From contig OY282605.1 in assembly GCA_958298945.1 (NCBI GenBank), forward strand, positions 30,978,811-31,042,810: a stretch of DNA of 64,000 nt, in the 5' to 3' direction. The position numbers and the translations under genes were made by a program. This DNA is from Atherix ibis (lineage: Eukaryota; Arthropoda; Insecta; Diptera; Athericidae). The notes under the pieces were generated by a model, which saw nothing but the letters and a program-made list of their open reading frames with translations, did not search any database and was not told the DNA's origin. Shown here one piece after another: positions 22,961 to 35,578 of this stretch; within the stretch, counting starts at the first letter, position 1; each line of letters begins with the position of its first letter.

Positions 22961-25540
22961 TTTTTTTTTTTATTACTAAGAGAAATGTTCAAAAATTCAT
23001 TTCTATTATTTAATGGTAGTTCTTATGCTCAGTATTTATCATAATGTGGGCATATTCTACTTAATAAAAAAAATATGCTATCTTTTCAAAAAACAAATAA
23101 TAAAAGAACTAAAATTAACATTGATTGTAAACTATTTGACATTTTAAAATGCATTATATGATAAATAAATTATATATAATAAAAAATGGCAAAATTTCAG
23201 CAAAACATATCCTCTCCTAAAATAATATTATATGTGAAAAAAAAACTGTTAAATAATAACACTTTCCAAGCTATAAAATGGATTACCTTTTAATATTTTA
23301 AAAGATTTTTGTAAAAAAAATTTCAGTATAAAAATATTATTTTTTAGAATCATACAATAATTTTTATTTGATTATTCCCTAAAATAAACTTACCGTATAA
23401 TATTAACATGATTGAACATTTTAAACAATTTATAAAATAATAATTAATATCAATAAATTTATGTTAAAAAAAAAAAACACAAAGCAAAAATGCTTAATCA
23501 AATAAAATTTATATTTTACCATAACATATTTCGAAATTAATTAATTTTTATGCAAAGTCATTTGATTTTTTGTATTTAACTGTTTTGATAAATGAGCAAG
23601 TATAAAACAAAAAAAAATTCAAATCCTATAGCAGATCCTTTTGCCATTGCATGATTGTTTTTATTTTTTCTGTTATTCAATAATGAGGTAATAAATTTCA
23701 TTACTAAGCTAATAAAGATCACATCATCCGTTTATGAAACTCGTACATTTGGTAAAATATTTACTAAAGGTGCTTGTTTCAAATTTCTAATTACAAAATT
23801 TTCATTCACTTATACACATATATAAATATATAATATAAAGTTATATTTTTAGATAAAATAATTATAAAATGTGTCCTGAAACTTTTTGGAATATTTGTAT
23901 TTGCACTTGTATAATAAATCAGAAAAGATTTTCAAGTTTCTAATTACATAAAACATAAGTCGATACGATATAAAATTTTTCGTTTAATTGGTAGAAAATT
24001 GTGAAAAGGATAGAAGAGGTTATGGAAGGCTTATTTTGTCTATAAAGTATAGTAAACTAAGGAGTAAATTTCCATTTACATAAATAAAGTTTCTAATATT
24101 GGATTGAGTTTTACTTTTCGAATTTAACATAATTTTTCTAACCGTTAAAGTATAGTACAGCTTATATTCTTCTATCGAACCTGCTGTTCGAAATAAGCGA
24201 CATTGTCGGAAACTTGGAAAATATTTGTAGGCCACTAGCCGTTGGAAAATTATAAATTTACCTTCAGTAAATTCCTGAGATTTGCAAAATTCGATTTTCA
24301 TTATTTTGATGAAGGATAGGAAAATGTTTCACGCAGTGTTCCAACTGTTCTTCCCCATACGATTGGTAACTGTTCAAGTAGAGAAAAGTTGGAAAAGAAT
24401 AACTGCAGGATGTTTATGCCATAATATATTAAAAGTACCCACCAAATACTGTGCCCACCCCTACTGTCTTCTTTACTTAGTATTTCATATTTGGAAGCTA
24501 TAGATCATGTCTGAAACACTTCATCATAAATTTACTCTAATTCATGGAATCGAGTTTCATTCTTCATACAGTGCACAGGATTAGGATTCATTGATTTGTG
24601 GTCTTTCATCACTGTTATACGTAGTCTATATAGTATATATACGGAAATATAATAAATGGACATGTTTACTTATTCGGTAATATTTCATAAGGGTTCGCTT
24701 TAGCTCTACAAATATTTTTATGTCAGAAAAAAAGAATTTTTTTTCTGTATGATTTATTTTAAGTTACTTTATTTTTTTCAGATTTTAATATAGTAATCGA
24801 TATTTTAGTATTGTAGATTTTTTGTCATAATCTTTACAAAAAGCAACAGATTAAATTATCGACCAACTAATAATATCTTGTATTGAACAAAATTTTTTTT
24901 TAAAAACCACAGTCCTTTTTCATAGTACATTTAATATTGTAAAATGATACAGAAAAATCATAAGACTGACATCAATGACAGCAATCTGGCTTTATTGAGG
25001 ACTTCTGCTTCACATAAATTATACGTTAGCTCCACCAAGACAAGCTGAACAAGTTTCTAGGGAACTATGCGATCCTATAAATTGGGATTAGGGAAATTGT
25101 GTTTTTGTAGTGCGTTACGAAATAATTATACCGCGCGTGTAATGCACGATTTTTGTGTGCAAATGTATAATTCGACGAACAGTTCACCGATATAATTTAC
25201 TGATCGTGTAGACGCGCAAATTATGCTAGTGAGAAGAATATTAAAGGAGAAATCTAACAAACCAATGCATGATTTCATTGTGCTTGCTCATGTATTATAT
25301 ATGATGTCATTTATATTCGTTTATTTTGAGAAAACTCATCCTTTTTCGCATCGTTTATTTTGACATTTGACAGTTCCTATGCGCTTGTATTTATTTATTT
25401 TAAAATATGTGAGATTACCTGATGAAAATTTAAAAAAATTAGCAAAAGCTGCTGCAGTAAAGTGTATAACAAAAAACTGTTCGCGTATATATTTAATGAA
25501 ATGGCAGTACCAGTAGAAAATAAAATATTACTATTAAAAA
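22961..25540. other. intronic A+T-rich stretch, one possible repeat
   Basis: No genes were recognised. The segment around 25053-25125 resembles the sequences flanking the Harbinger-like element at 28705-30300 and may represent the same repeat without that insertion. Confidence 0.35.
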
Positions 25541-25543
25541 ATA

Positions 25544-26636
25544 CCAGATGTATAAGCTTAAATCCGCTGTTTTGTCATAGATGGCGTGAGTGAGTGTATT
25601 TAGCTACCATGGGCATGCCATACATTTTTTTATGAGTTTGACTACTATCAACATTAATTGGTGCACATTGTCAGCAATTTCGTACAACAACATATATTTT
25701 TCCTTTGGTAATCATCTCTAGTTTGGTGCTAGAAAAAGAGGATATGCGGGAAGCTCTGCTTTTCTGCTTCAATTTGAATAAATCGGCTGCCAAATCGCAT
25801 CGAATGCTTAGGCATCCGCCTATGGTGACAGTGCTTTATCGTAAACAACGTGCCGAGATTGGTTTCGTCGGTTCAAAGACGGCAATTTTGACTTGTCGGA
25901 AAAGAAGCATGAATATCGGCCTAGGAAGGTTGAGGACCAACAATTGCAGGCTCCGTCGCGGAGCAATTGGGTGTTACTCAACCAGCCATTTCCATGCGTC
26001 TGCGTGGCATGGAGAGGATTGAAAAGATCGGAAAATGGGTGCCGCATGAATTGAACGATTGGCAGATGGAACGACACCAAAACACATGCGAAATCTTGCT
26101 CGTCAGACAAAAAAGAAAGTCGTTCCTGCATCGGATTGTGACAGGCGATGAAAAGTGGATATATTTCGAGAATTATAAATGCAAGAAATGGTGGGTTGGT
26201 CCCGGCCAACCATCAACATCTTCCCCAAGACCAATTCGCTTCGGACGGAAGACGATGCGGTGCGTTTGGTGGGATCAGCAGGGTATCGTCTACTATGAGA
26301 TGTTGAAATCTGGTGAAACTATCAATGCTCACCGCTACCACCAACAACTGATTAAAATGCACCCCGCTTATTCACCAGACCTGGTCTCTTCCGACTACCA
26401 CCTGTTTTCGTCGATGGCTGGCTGAGCAGCACTTCGATTCTTACGAAGACGTCCGAAAGTGGTTTACCTCGAAATAGAAGGAATTTTTTTGGCATGGTAA
26501 CCACAAATTGCCCGAGAGATGGGAAAAATGTGTAGCTAGCGAGGCCAAGTACTTTGAATAAATTTGTTTTTGTTTTCTATGAAAAATATATGTGTTTTTG
26601 TACTAAAAAACAGCGGATTTAGGCTTATAAACCTGG
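25544..26636 (+). mobile_element. mauritiana-type mariner, internally deleted
   Basis: The element is 1093 bp, flanked by TA on both sides (25542-25543, 26637-26638), with terminal inverted repeats of about 30 bp sharing CTAAATCCGCTGTTTT. The encoded protein resembles Mos1 (mauritiana subfamily): MREALLFCFNLNKSAAKSHR, GKWVPHELNDWQMERHQNT, and FLHRIVTGDEKWIYFEN with catalytic Asp1. About 50 residues between QQLIKMH and PAYSPDL are missing, which removes the HDNA block and catalytic Asp2. Two frameshifts and a stop (FTSK then TAG) add to the damage. The normal C-terminus HKLPERWEKCVAS is still readable. Confidence 0.92.
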
Positions 26637-26916
26637 TATAATAGAAAAATTTTTATCAACATAAATATGCAAATTGAATGAATCACAATAAATAAATAAA
26701 TGTGAAAACATCATTCGTAATATGGTATAATGGACATAAAATAAGAACAGTAGCGATCAAATAGAAAATTCCATTAATAAAAAATGCACAAACTGTTTAG
26801 ACAATTAAAAATTTATTTCAATATGGTGAAATTACTTTTTAAGCGCCTAAATTGAGCTTGCATAGCGATTAATTATTTTTGCAAAAGGGGTTATTATTGC
26901 ATATAAAAAAAAGATT

Positions 26917-27420
26917 TTGTTCCCGATTATCCTTTCTCGTTATAAAAAAAGTTTCATTACCAAAATATATTTTCTCGTTATAAAAAGATTTCATGGCCGA
27001 TTATTCTTTCTCGTTATAAAAAGGTTTCATTCTCGATTATCCTCTCTCGTTATAAAAATATTTCATAACCGATTATCCTTTCTTGTTATAAAAAACTTTC
27101 ATTACCGTATATATTTTCTCGTTATAAAAAGTTTCATTCCAGATTATCCTGTCTCGTTATAAAAAAAGTTTCGTTACCGAATATAATCGCTCGTTATAAA
27201 AATATTTCATAATCGGTTATCCTTTCTTGTTATGAAAACGTTTCATTCCTGATTATCGTTTCTCGTTATAAAAAAAGTTTCATTACCGAATATTTGTTTT
27301 CGTTATAAAAAGGTTTCGTTTTCGATTATCCTTTTTCGTTTTAGTAAAAGTTTTATTCCTAATATAATTTCTCGTTATAAAAAGGTTTCATTACCGAATA
27401 TAATTTCGGTAATTTAGTTG
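26917..27420. repeat. 37-bp minisatellite, array 3 (about 13 units)
   Basis: This is the third array of the CTCGTTATAAAAA-containing unit, mostly the CCGATTATCCTTTCTCG variant. A 12-13 residue repeat (FLVIKRFH) in one open frame over it is a by-product of the DNA repeat, not a protein gene. Confidence 0.9.
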
Positions 27421-28640
27421 ATTAAAGTCCCCACACTTTGTTATTCAATGATTTGTACCTTACTATTTTAATTATGGGACTTAATAAAATGTTCGGTTTC
27501 CCTTCGTATCGAATCATTACAATTCCAAATTCTTTGCATAGTCATAAATACTCATTTTCATTGTGACAAAAAATTCCATTCCCGTCTAGCGTATCCCATA
27601 ATAATCTCCTCACTAAAGAATTACTCAGAACGTCTCTTCCTATTTGGCACACCGCAATGCATCAATAGAACATGGCCGCATAATTTGTTAAAAAGTTCAA
27701 ATTAGCTTTTTATGGAGACGCATCACTGGGTGATAACTATTACATGTTAACTTGTTTGTTTGGATGTAAACTCTTTTAGACAAAATCGCAGGGGCCACTA
27801 TTTGCTTGTTATTTATGTAATTGTAGATCTCATTATAAATTTAAATAAAATAGATTTAAAGACCTAAACTTGATAATTTACATAATAGCATACCCACTTT
27901 TAAAAGTCTTTTTAATTTGTTACATTATTTATTTAAAAAAAAAATGAAATATGAACAATATAACTGGTTCTCTTCGCCTCTTTCCTTAACAAGAAAAAAA
28001 TATTTAAAAATATTCTCAAAACTTGATTAAAGAGCTATTTAAAAATATTCTCAAAAAATCATGATTAAAGTTGCTTTTATAATATGTAACCTTTAATTTT
28101 GCATCACCTGCATTATATGCAACAAAAAAAAACAACACTTGGAAATAAAACTAAAACTGATACCGAATGTTACATAAAACATTACAAACCCGATATTTGG
28201 CTTATTCAAAAACATTTACTCCCCTAAATACACTCCCACACAATTATATGAGCGTTAAAGTAACAATGAGAAAATCATTTAATGAATGTTTTTCGGGTTG
28301 GTTACAAAATAAAATTGATTCTATTAATAACAATAATAATAAAACCATTTACCGGGTGTTTTTCCATATTATTTAATGTTAATGCTTAATTTCGATTTCG
28401 GTTATAAAGGTGGAAGGATGTTTTTCCTTCCACAAACGGTTCGTGTTTAATAATGGCAATAGTCGCAAATATTCTCGCAATTAACTCACCATTTTTGGTA
28501 GTAATTTGTATGCTAAGGTAATATCACAAAGCCAAGAAAAGTAATTATGTACTAATGGCGTCGGTAATGCAGTATTTTATTGAATTTCATATGCTCTTTA
28601 ACATATAAACCAGCTTTTGAATTTTATGGATATATTAGTT
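27421..28640. other. intronic stretch, nothing recognised
   Basis: No coding, repeat or RNA feature was identified. Confidence 0.35.
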
Positions 28641-28955
28641 GTGGCAGAAAAGTATAGAGACTGCTAGGTAACTACGTGACCCTATAAAGCGTAAAGTTCT
28701 GTATGCACTATAGTAAGAAAATGGTAGAGCTCTACCGAAAGAAAATGTCTACCAAATCCGTTTACACTACGTGCGTGTCTACAACAAAATTTGTCTACAC
28801 GTATGTATATTAATTGTAGAGATATTTTAGATAGATCTCTACCAAACGCTGTACTGGTCGTCTACACTGACTACTCTTGAGTAAAGATATACGGAGACCG
28901 CACAATAACATTTGCTTTGACATTTCGTTTCGGAGCATCTATTATTCAAATAAAA

Positions 28956-29153
28956 ATGAGTGTTCTACTAAAACAAGTAGCAGCAACTATCGTGTACTAT
29001 TCAGGAAAAAAAGAACGTAATTGTTTGGTGCAGAACTGGATCCGAAAAAGGGAACGTGCTGGGGTGTATCGCAAACTATTAGAAATATTAAATGCCAACG
29101 ACCCAAATGCATATAAAAATTTCAGATTTCGAGACATTGCTGCAAAGAGTTGA
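28956..29153 (+). pseudogene. Harbinger-like transposase N-terminal fragment
   Basis: The reading frame MSVLLKQVAATIVYYSGKKE, then QNWIRKRERAGVYRKLLEIL and NANDPNAYKNFRFRD, matches the pattern at the start of PIF/Harbinger nucleases (W...W..RR...G.Y..L...L...D...Y.NF.R). A stop follows at 29151-29153, and the DDE catalytic part is not seen before the mariner insertion. The match is by pattern only. A MADF-like or unrelated fragment cannot be excluded. Confidence 0.45.
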
Positions 29154-29305
29154 TTACTACTAGTAAAAGATTAGCAGTGACACTGAGTCAATTCGAGTAA
29201 AAGAAACTAAATTGAATCAAATAAAAATTCGATCGCCACACAAACAACAATATTTAAATTAAAATATCACAATTGACAGAAAAAAAATCCCATCAGTACA
29301 CTATA

Positions 29306-30141
29306 CGTGGTCTGTTCAAAAACTATTGCGAATTTTGTGTTTTCTCAAAAATTATTTAGTTATTCATGAATATCTATTTTGTCTCCTTCAAAGTAATTCC
29401 CGAGCAGATATTATACACTTGTCCCAACGTTTTTTCCAATCCTCGAAGCACTTCAAAAAATTATTTTTTATGATCTTGTTCAGCTACTCCTTCGATGCCG
29501 TCTTTATCTCCTCAATCGTAGCGTAGCGTCGTCCTTTCATGAGGCTCTTCAGTTTCGGGAACAAGAAAAATTCACAGGTGGCCAGATCTGGGGAATATGA
29601 TGGCTGCAACATTATTAGTGTGCTGTGTTTGGCCAAAAATTCGCGCACAAGCAACGATGCGTGAGGAGAGGCGTTATCATGATGCAAAAGCCAATTTTTG
29701 TTCTTCTACAAATCCGCGCGGTTCTGAAGGATTGCTTCGCGGAACTTGCATATATATAGCAGGTAATATTCCTTATTGACCGTTCTACCCTGTGGCAAGA
29801 ACTCATGACACACCACGCCCCTGCAATCGAAGAAAGCTGTAAGCAAAACCTTCACATTCGTGCGGCAGCTTCCATTGGGATGACTGAGCTTTGATTTCCA
29901 CGTCATAATTATAAACCCATGATTCGTCACCAGTTATGACCCTCTGGAGCAAATTTGGGTCATCGCGGACAGAGTCGAACAGCTCCTTAGGAATGTTAAT
30001 GCGATACTGTTTTTGATCGAAATTGAGCAAATATCGAAGACGAGCCAAAACGCGTGCAAGCAAAGCAGATGTCAAAAATTAACTGAACATTCAAAATGGC
30101 CGAACCTGTCGGCATAAGTGAGAGACATGAGTACCAACATA
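29306..30141 (-). mobile_element. group V mariner, 5'-truncated terminal repeat
   Basis: The left end has the group V terminal repeat (CGTGGTCTGTTCAAAAAC, after TA at 29304-29305). The right end stops at about 30141 without a terminal repeat. The minus strand encodes ELFDSVRDDPNLLQRV and ITGDESWVYNYD (Asp1), then GRTVNKEYY, a HHDNASPHASLLVREF block (Asp2), and SYSPDLATCEFFLFPKLK, where the third catalytic Asp is Glu. The N-terminal DNA-binding region is deleted, as in other copies of this group. Confidence 0.88.
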
Positions 30142-30540
30142 TATATACATACCGAAAGGCATAGAGCACTACAGAAAAATCTCACCTAAAAACTCTCGCG
30201 TAGAGTCACTGTAAAGCGCTACAGTTGGACTCTATATGGAGTTTACACTTCTCTAGCGATATTTTTCTCTAACTCTACCACTTCTTCTCTATAGTATAGA
30301 CAAATCATAGTAAGTGAAGTTGTGTTTTTGTGGTGAGTTATTTAAAACGAAACAACGAAATTCGAAGTGAAAATTTGAATTACGAAAAGTTGCAACGTTC
30401 CTATGGGGGATATTTCTTAGCAAGAGTGTAAATTTTTCGGTGTTATGAAGCATTTTTAGAGTGCTGAGAAGCAGTAGAAAACGAATTTCGATAAGGACTT
30501 CAGCATCGACAAATGATAAAAATTTAAATTAAGGGCACTT

Positions 30541-30840
30541 GTGAGATCAGACCATCGATTAATAAGTTTTTATAAAAAAGTCATTGAAAAGGCTCATAAA
30601 AAGGGTTGTTCACGTCAAAATGTGACTGTCTGGTGTATGATTTGGTCTAAAAGTGTCATTGGCGCATATTTCTTTAAAAATATTGAACGAGATACTGTTA
30701 TCGTAATTTCTGAACAATATGGTCTTATGATAACTGACTTTTTTTTGGACTTAACTTGAAGATTTTTAACTGGTTTTAAAAATACGATGTTTGCGAAATG
30801 TTCATTTATTACGCGAAATGTTCCCAGCACACGTAATTTC
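30541..30840 (+). pseudogene. DD41D transposase central fragment
   Basis: The plus strand reads QNVTVWCMIWSKSVIGAYFF, then SEQYGLMITDFFLDL, then after a gap LREMFPAHVIS near 30795-30825. This is the order of a DD41D transposase between its first and third Asp residues. The second-Asp block (QQDG) has been lost between 30760 and 30790. A palindrome of element-derived sequence follows at 30920-30984. Confidence 0.72.
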
Positions 30841-30919
30841 TGACACTTTTTTCTTACAAATAATTGGAGTTTTTATTGTAAAATACGTGTTGACGTATGT
30901 GTAGGTAATTCTCAGATTT

Positions 30920-30984
30920 AAGAGCATTTAAAAAAAAACCAACATCTGTTAAATATAATAGATGTTGGTTTTTTAAATGCTCTT
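30920..30984. repeat. 25-28-bp stem inverted repeat (hairpin)
   Basis: The arms AAGAGCATTT-A(n)-CCAACATCT (30920-30947) and the complement (30960-30984) differ only by three bases of A-run length and enclose a 12-base A+T-rich loop. Similar single arms occur at about 21752-21770 and 55974-55990, both next to DD41D fragments. The hairpin therefore seems to be an inverted duplication of DD41D sequence. Confidence 0.85.
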
Positions 30985-31117
30985 CCGCCCAAAATATGCG
31001 GAAAAGGATTGCGTCCTGCAAAAATAAATAAGAACAACGAAGAATATAAATGGAATGTGACATTTCATTTCAACTATTTGAATGATGTCACATTCTATTC
31101 ATAATTGCAAGATAATA

Positions 31118-32307
31118 TCAGGTGTTGTAATTAATTTGTAGCGTTTTTTTGCAGTTTCGTGGTTTATTATGACAGTAGCGTTATTCAAAGTATTGTTCTT
31201 CGTTATCCACTACTTTTTGCCATCTTTCTGGTAATGCTCGGATACCGCGTCGAAAAAATTCTTCTTCTTTAGATTCGATGAAAGAATCGATCCAATTTTT
31301 GGTCATTTCGTAGTTATCAAAGTGCTGCCATGCGACATGGATCGAAACAAATGATAATCAGATGGGGCAATGTCTGGTGATTATGGCGAGTGAGGCAGAA
31401 CTTCCCACTTCAGCGTATTTAAATAAGTTTTCACAACTTTCGCAACATGAGGTCTTGCATTGTCGTGGAGCAAAATTACTTTATCGTGTCAATCTCTCTT
31501 CAAACGCATCAATTGTCGTCTGTATACGTCCCCATTGATGGTTTCACCCGGTTGGAGGAGCTCATAATAAACAACATCCAGCTGATCCCACCAAATTCTT
31601 CTTTCCGTGAATATTCGACCTGGGGGACGATGTCAATTTATGACTGGGCAAGCCCCACGATTTTCTGCATTTGGGATTATCGTAGAGTACGTATACCAGT
31701 GTCGATTCGATGCAGAAATCCCTTCCTTGCCTACCGTTGGAGAAGAATCTCACAGGTGACTAAACGCCGTTCGACGACCCTTGGATTCAACTCATGTGGA
31801 ACCCACGTTCCCTGTTTTTGTACCATTGTATCGAAAAGTCGACTCCAAGCGATGTGGACAATTCCCGGAGTGTTTGGCATGGGTCTTCATCGAGCAATAT
31901 CACCAAATCTTCATCTTTGAACTTTTTCGGCTGTCCGGGACATTCCATGTCGTCCAACTCAAAATTTCCATTTTTAAACCGCGCAAACCACTTTCTCTAA
32001 GTTTGCTCAGTAAGAGCATGTTCGCCGTAGACATCCAATAAAATACGATGACTTTCCGCGGCACTTTTCTTCATGTTGAAGTAATGGAGTAGCACTCCCC
32101 GCAAAAACGATTTTTCAGGCACGAACTTCGACATGTTTGACACTGTGCAATAAGTGCTACTGACACTATAACAAAATGTCATATAGTGAAAAAGTTGCGT
32201 TATGTCAGTAGCTTCTGGGAGAATATTTACTTTTGTATGTGTGTGACTATGGATAGTTGGCTAACACCATCTTTTGTAAAACGCTACGAATTAATACCAA
32301 CACCTGG
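31118..32307 (-). mobile_element. mauritiana-type mariner remnant
   Basis: The element is 1190 bp with terminal inverted repeats of about 28 bp (TCAGGTGTTG... and its complement ending CACCTGG) and TA flanks at 31116-31117 and 32308-32309. Minus-strand frames show MSKFVPEKSFLRGVLLHYFN and MKKSAAESHRILLDVYGEHA, then [38 protein letters not shown] (Asp2) and SPDIAPSDYHLF (Asp3). The first-Asp block (normally TGDEKW) is destroyed by a deletion and frameshifts near 31700. The copy is inactive. Confidence 0.9.
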
Positions 32308-32309
32308 TA

Positions 32310-33830
32310 AAAATTTGCTCAAAAAACGTATTTTACTTAACTTTATTTTCCGAAACACAAATTGAATTAAAAATAAATAAAGACCACAAGAAAATACATT
32401 GAAATAAAAATTATTTTATCGAATATCATAACTACAAGGATACTTTTCTATTCTTTATTGTGTATAGTATTTATAAGTTAAAATAATTAAAAATACAATA
32501 AAATAATACTGTTTGATAGTCTGGTAGTATTTTTTTTTTTGTAATTATTTGATGACGAAGAAATTCTATGCAAATATTGTAGGCAGCGAAATGAAAACAT
32601 TTATTATGCACATCTTAAAATTGATTCATTTCAAATTGTTATCTTCATCAACATTTTCATCATCATCAGCAGTTAGTTGGTAATACCATAAAATGATCAT
32701 GATCATCATCCCCTATTCATATTGTTAGTTACTCGTATCATTATCAATATTGTTGGCGTCATTATTTGCATGGACATTACTATTTTTATTATGACAACCA
32801 TAGTTGTAACATTATAGTAAGTATTATTTTGTAAGCATCCTAGCTCCATAATGTGCATCATCTACAGCCATCGTAGTAGCAATAGAAAAAGTCATATTAA
32901 ATACTACTTGTAAAATATTGTAGTATCTGTAAAAGGAACTATAATATAGTCTTGTATATTATAGTTTACGCTACAGAAATATTTTGATGACTATAATGTT
33001 GTGCAACATGTTCACTCTTTGCAAAAATACACGATCCTTGCCGGTATGTGCAGATACAGCAAACGTACACTAATACGTATCGTATAAAATCGTATCTTCT
33101 CTTTCATAAACCTGTTACCCTAGATAATACAAATACTTCCTGTGTATTATGATTTTCAGGAAAAGAATAACGAAACTTTAACTAAATCCGGTCACATAGT
33201 GTCGTTTTTTTTTTGTGTGTGTATTTTTTTTTACAACGAAACCAACAAGTTACAAATGACATGAAATTGGAAATGGCCAGAATGATGCTAGTATGAAGGA
33301 TTATATTTACCAAACCCTCTTCTCCCCTTCCACCAATCCTGTCCATGACTTTTACGTTGGTGGTTCTGTGGAATACGAAACTGTTGACAGAGAGATAAAA
33401 TATGCATCGGCAATGGCTTATGACAATAATTGTGCCTTAGAAGGCGACAGAACACACGGCAACAGACACAATCTGGATGGGGAAACTGTGCCATTATAGA
33501 GCATAAAACATACCACCAAGCGTATTATTGGTCGAATGAATCTTTTCCCGTGTAGTCGAATTCACATTTGATGTTGTCCTGGGTCTGGGTATTCTGGTCC
33601 AATTCAAAGTCTGGGGACTATCGACCCAAAAGGAATTGCAATTGGAAACCAGAGCAGAAAAAATTTAATTTCAAAGTTTTTTTTGAGAAAATTTTTTTTG
33701 TATTACGTTTGTATGTGTTTCGGTGTGTGTGTGTATTTTTTATGTGTGTGTGTGTGTGTTTCTGTGTATGCGTATACTGGAATAGTGACAGTCAGATTTT
33801 AACTATCCCATTTGTGAGAATGCAGTGATA
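32310..33830. other. intronic stretch with simple repeats
   Basis: ATC/CAT-rich runs (32650-32720) and a GT-rich tract (33722-33766) are present. Opposing open frames at 33288-33499 show no known domain. Confidence 0.4.
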
Positions 33831-34556
33831 TGGTAAGAACACAATTCCGACAACAACGATAGACAACAAAAAATTTTTTTATCTCAAAATTTGAAAAACT
33901 TTACCATTTTATGGGAATGCACAAAATTCCGACAATGGACGGCAACTAGAAACGATTTTATTGTCGAATCAGAACTAGTTCTTAATTTTGTCGTTGTAGT
34001 CGTTGCACTGTCACACATTTCAGTATTTTGAACAACTTTTAGAAGCAGTTAGAGAAGAATAAGTTCTCTATAGTTTGAGAAATAAATTATTTTATATATT
34101 AATAAATTATTAAAAAAAATATATTCTTAATATTAAATTTATATATAAAAAATATTATTTGCCATCTTTAAATTTTTATAGTTTAAAGTTGACGACAACG
34201 AATTTTATGGTGTTTTCATATACTTTTAAAGGATGACTAAATCCAATACAAAAAAACCAACAAACAACTTACAGAAATTATAGATAAGATACATATATTG
34301 CTAATAAGAAATTAGAATACTTTTATATAATTCAAAGATTACTTATTAAGTTTAGTACATCAAACATTCCGTTAGGCTCAGTACATTTTTTGGCTAAATC
34401 GATCAGCAGCACTTCATAATCGTTACCTCAAATAAATTTAAAATTAAATTAAATTTATTGATGCTCATTCTGATGGCTTTTAATTGCTTCAAAACACATC
34501 GAAAAAAAAATCTCGAACTCATCTCAATTTTTCTCGCACCTACAATTACCATTTAA

Positions 34557-35335
34557 TACGAGGGTAATATGATAAGTCATTGGCTAACGCAAAGATGTAG
34601 CCGATGTTAGCAAAACGATATTTTTTTCATCATTTCCAATGTTTATAAATGCGCCATGCAAAATTTTATAAATATGTGTTAATTAGTTTAATTTTGAGAC
34701 CCATAGAAAGCAGACAAGAATTGTATGTGTATGTTTATATAAATATGGGAAAAAAATTAATTTCTTCTGTTCATAAAACAGTAGTTTTTTTTAAATTTTT
34801 TTTAAAATTTAGGTCACCATCGAAAAAATTATCAATAAAATAAATTATATTGTTTTAGAAGATTATTAAATGAAACTATATATGATAGCTGATATGATGA
34901 ACATTTCAAGTGACCATGTAGGCAAAATTTTACATAAAATTTTTGGTCTAAGAACTATAGCGGGAAGATGCATTCCACATTTGCTAACATCTGAGTAAAA
35001 AACAAATGGAGTATTTGGTCATTTTTTAGCGCAATACAAATAAATTTTTGAATCAATTTATAACTGTTGATGAAACATAGAGAAACCAAAGTTCCGTCAA
35101 ATAATGGACTTCTAGTAGCGAACGTGAACCAAAGAAGGCACAAATGGTTCTATCGGCAGGAAAGGTTATGGCTACCGTTTTCTAGGATGCACATGGTATA
35201 ATCATCATCGACTATATTGAAGAAGGAAAATAATTGGAGAGATCATATTTTTTTTTGTAAATGGGATATAACCGATAGAAAAACGTTCAAATAAGAATAT
35301 GAAGCTATGTTAAAAAGTAAAATGAATTTTACACA
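34557..35335 (+). pseudogene. old irritans-type mariner remnant
   Basis: Starts near TACGAGGGTAATATGATAAG (34557), a mariner-like end. The heavily mutated plus strand still shows GKILHKIFGLRTIAGRCIPH followed by LLTSE, then TVDET (Asp1) with a stop directly after, and SAGKVMATVF then DAHGIIIIDYIEEGK. The second half, including Asp2 and Asp3, is absent. It is the most decayed irritans copy here and must be older than those at 8359 and 35579. Confidence 0.75.
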
Positions 35336-35578
35336 TACGAGGTCTGTTCAAAAAGTATCGCGAATTTTGAATTTCCGCGGGTTACGTGTATACGATTTTC
35401 GATTTTTTTATGGCGTTATGTTGGTACTAATGTCTCTCACTTATGCCGATATGTTCGGCCATTTTGAATGTTCAGTTAATTTTTGACAGCTGGTTTGCTT
35501 GCACGTGTTTTGGCTCGTCTTCGATTTTTGCCCATTTTCGACCAAAAACAGCATCGCATTAAAATTGCTAAGAAGCTA

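Larger units (their letters stand above)
28705..30305 (+). mobile_element. PIF/Harbinger-like element remnant
   Basis: Imperfect inverted ends (ACTATAG, eight variable bases, TGGTAGAG at about 28710-28732, and its complement at about 30268-30295) bracket a transposase-like fragment at 28956-29153. A group V mariner (29306-30141) occupies much of the interior. The flanks (28640-28704 and 30306-30365) together resemble one uninterrupted segment at 25053-25125, as expected if this element inserted into a repeat. The assignment to PIF/Harbinger rests on the short protein fragment and is tentative. Confidence 0.5.

Noticed and set aside
26917..27162. Open frame with a repeated FLVIKRFH motif
   Set aside because: It lies entirely in the 37-bp minisatellite. 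The peptide repeat is a direct consequence of the DNA repeat, and neighbouring units break the frame.
33288..33499. Opposing open frames on both strands
   Set aside because: Neither matches a known domain. Splice signals compatible with the CUB gene were not found, and overlapping frames of this length are expected in less A+T-rich DNA.
33568..33828. Frame with a Cys/Val repeat
   Set aside because: It comes from the GT-rich microsatellite at 33722-33766.
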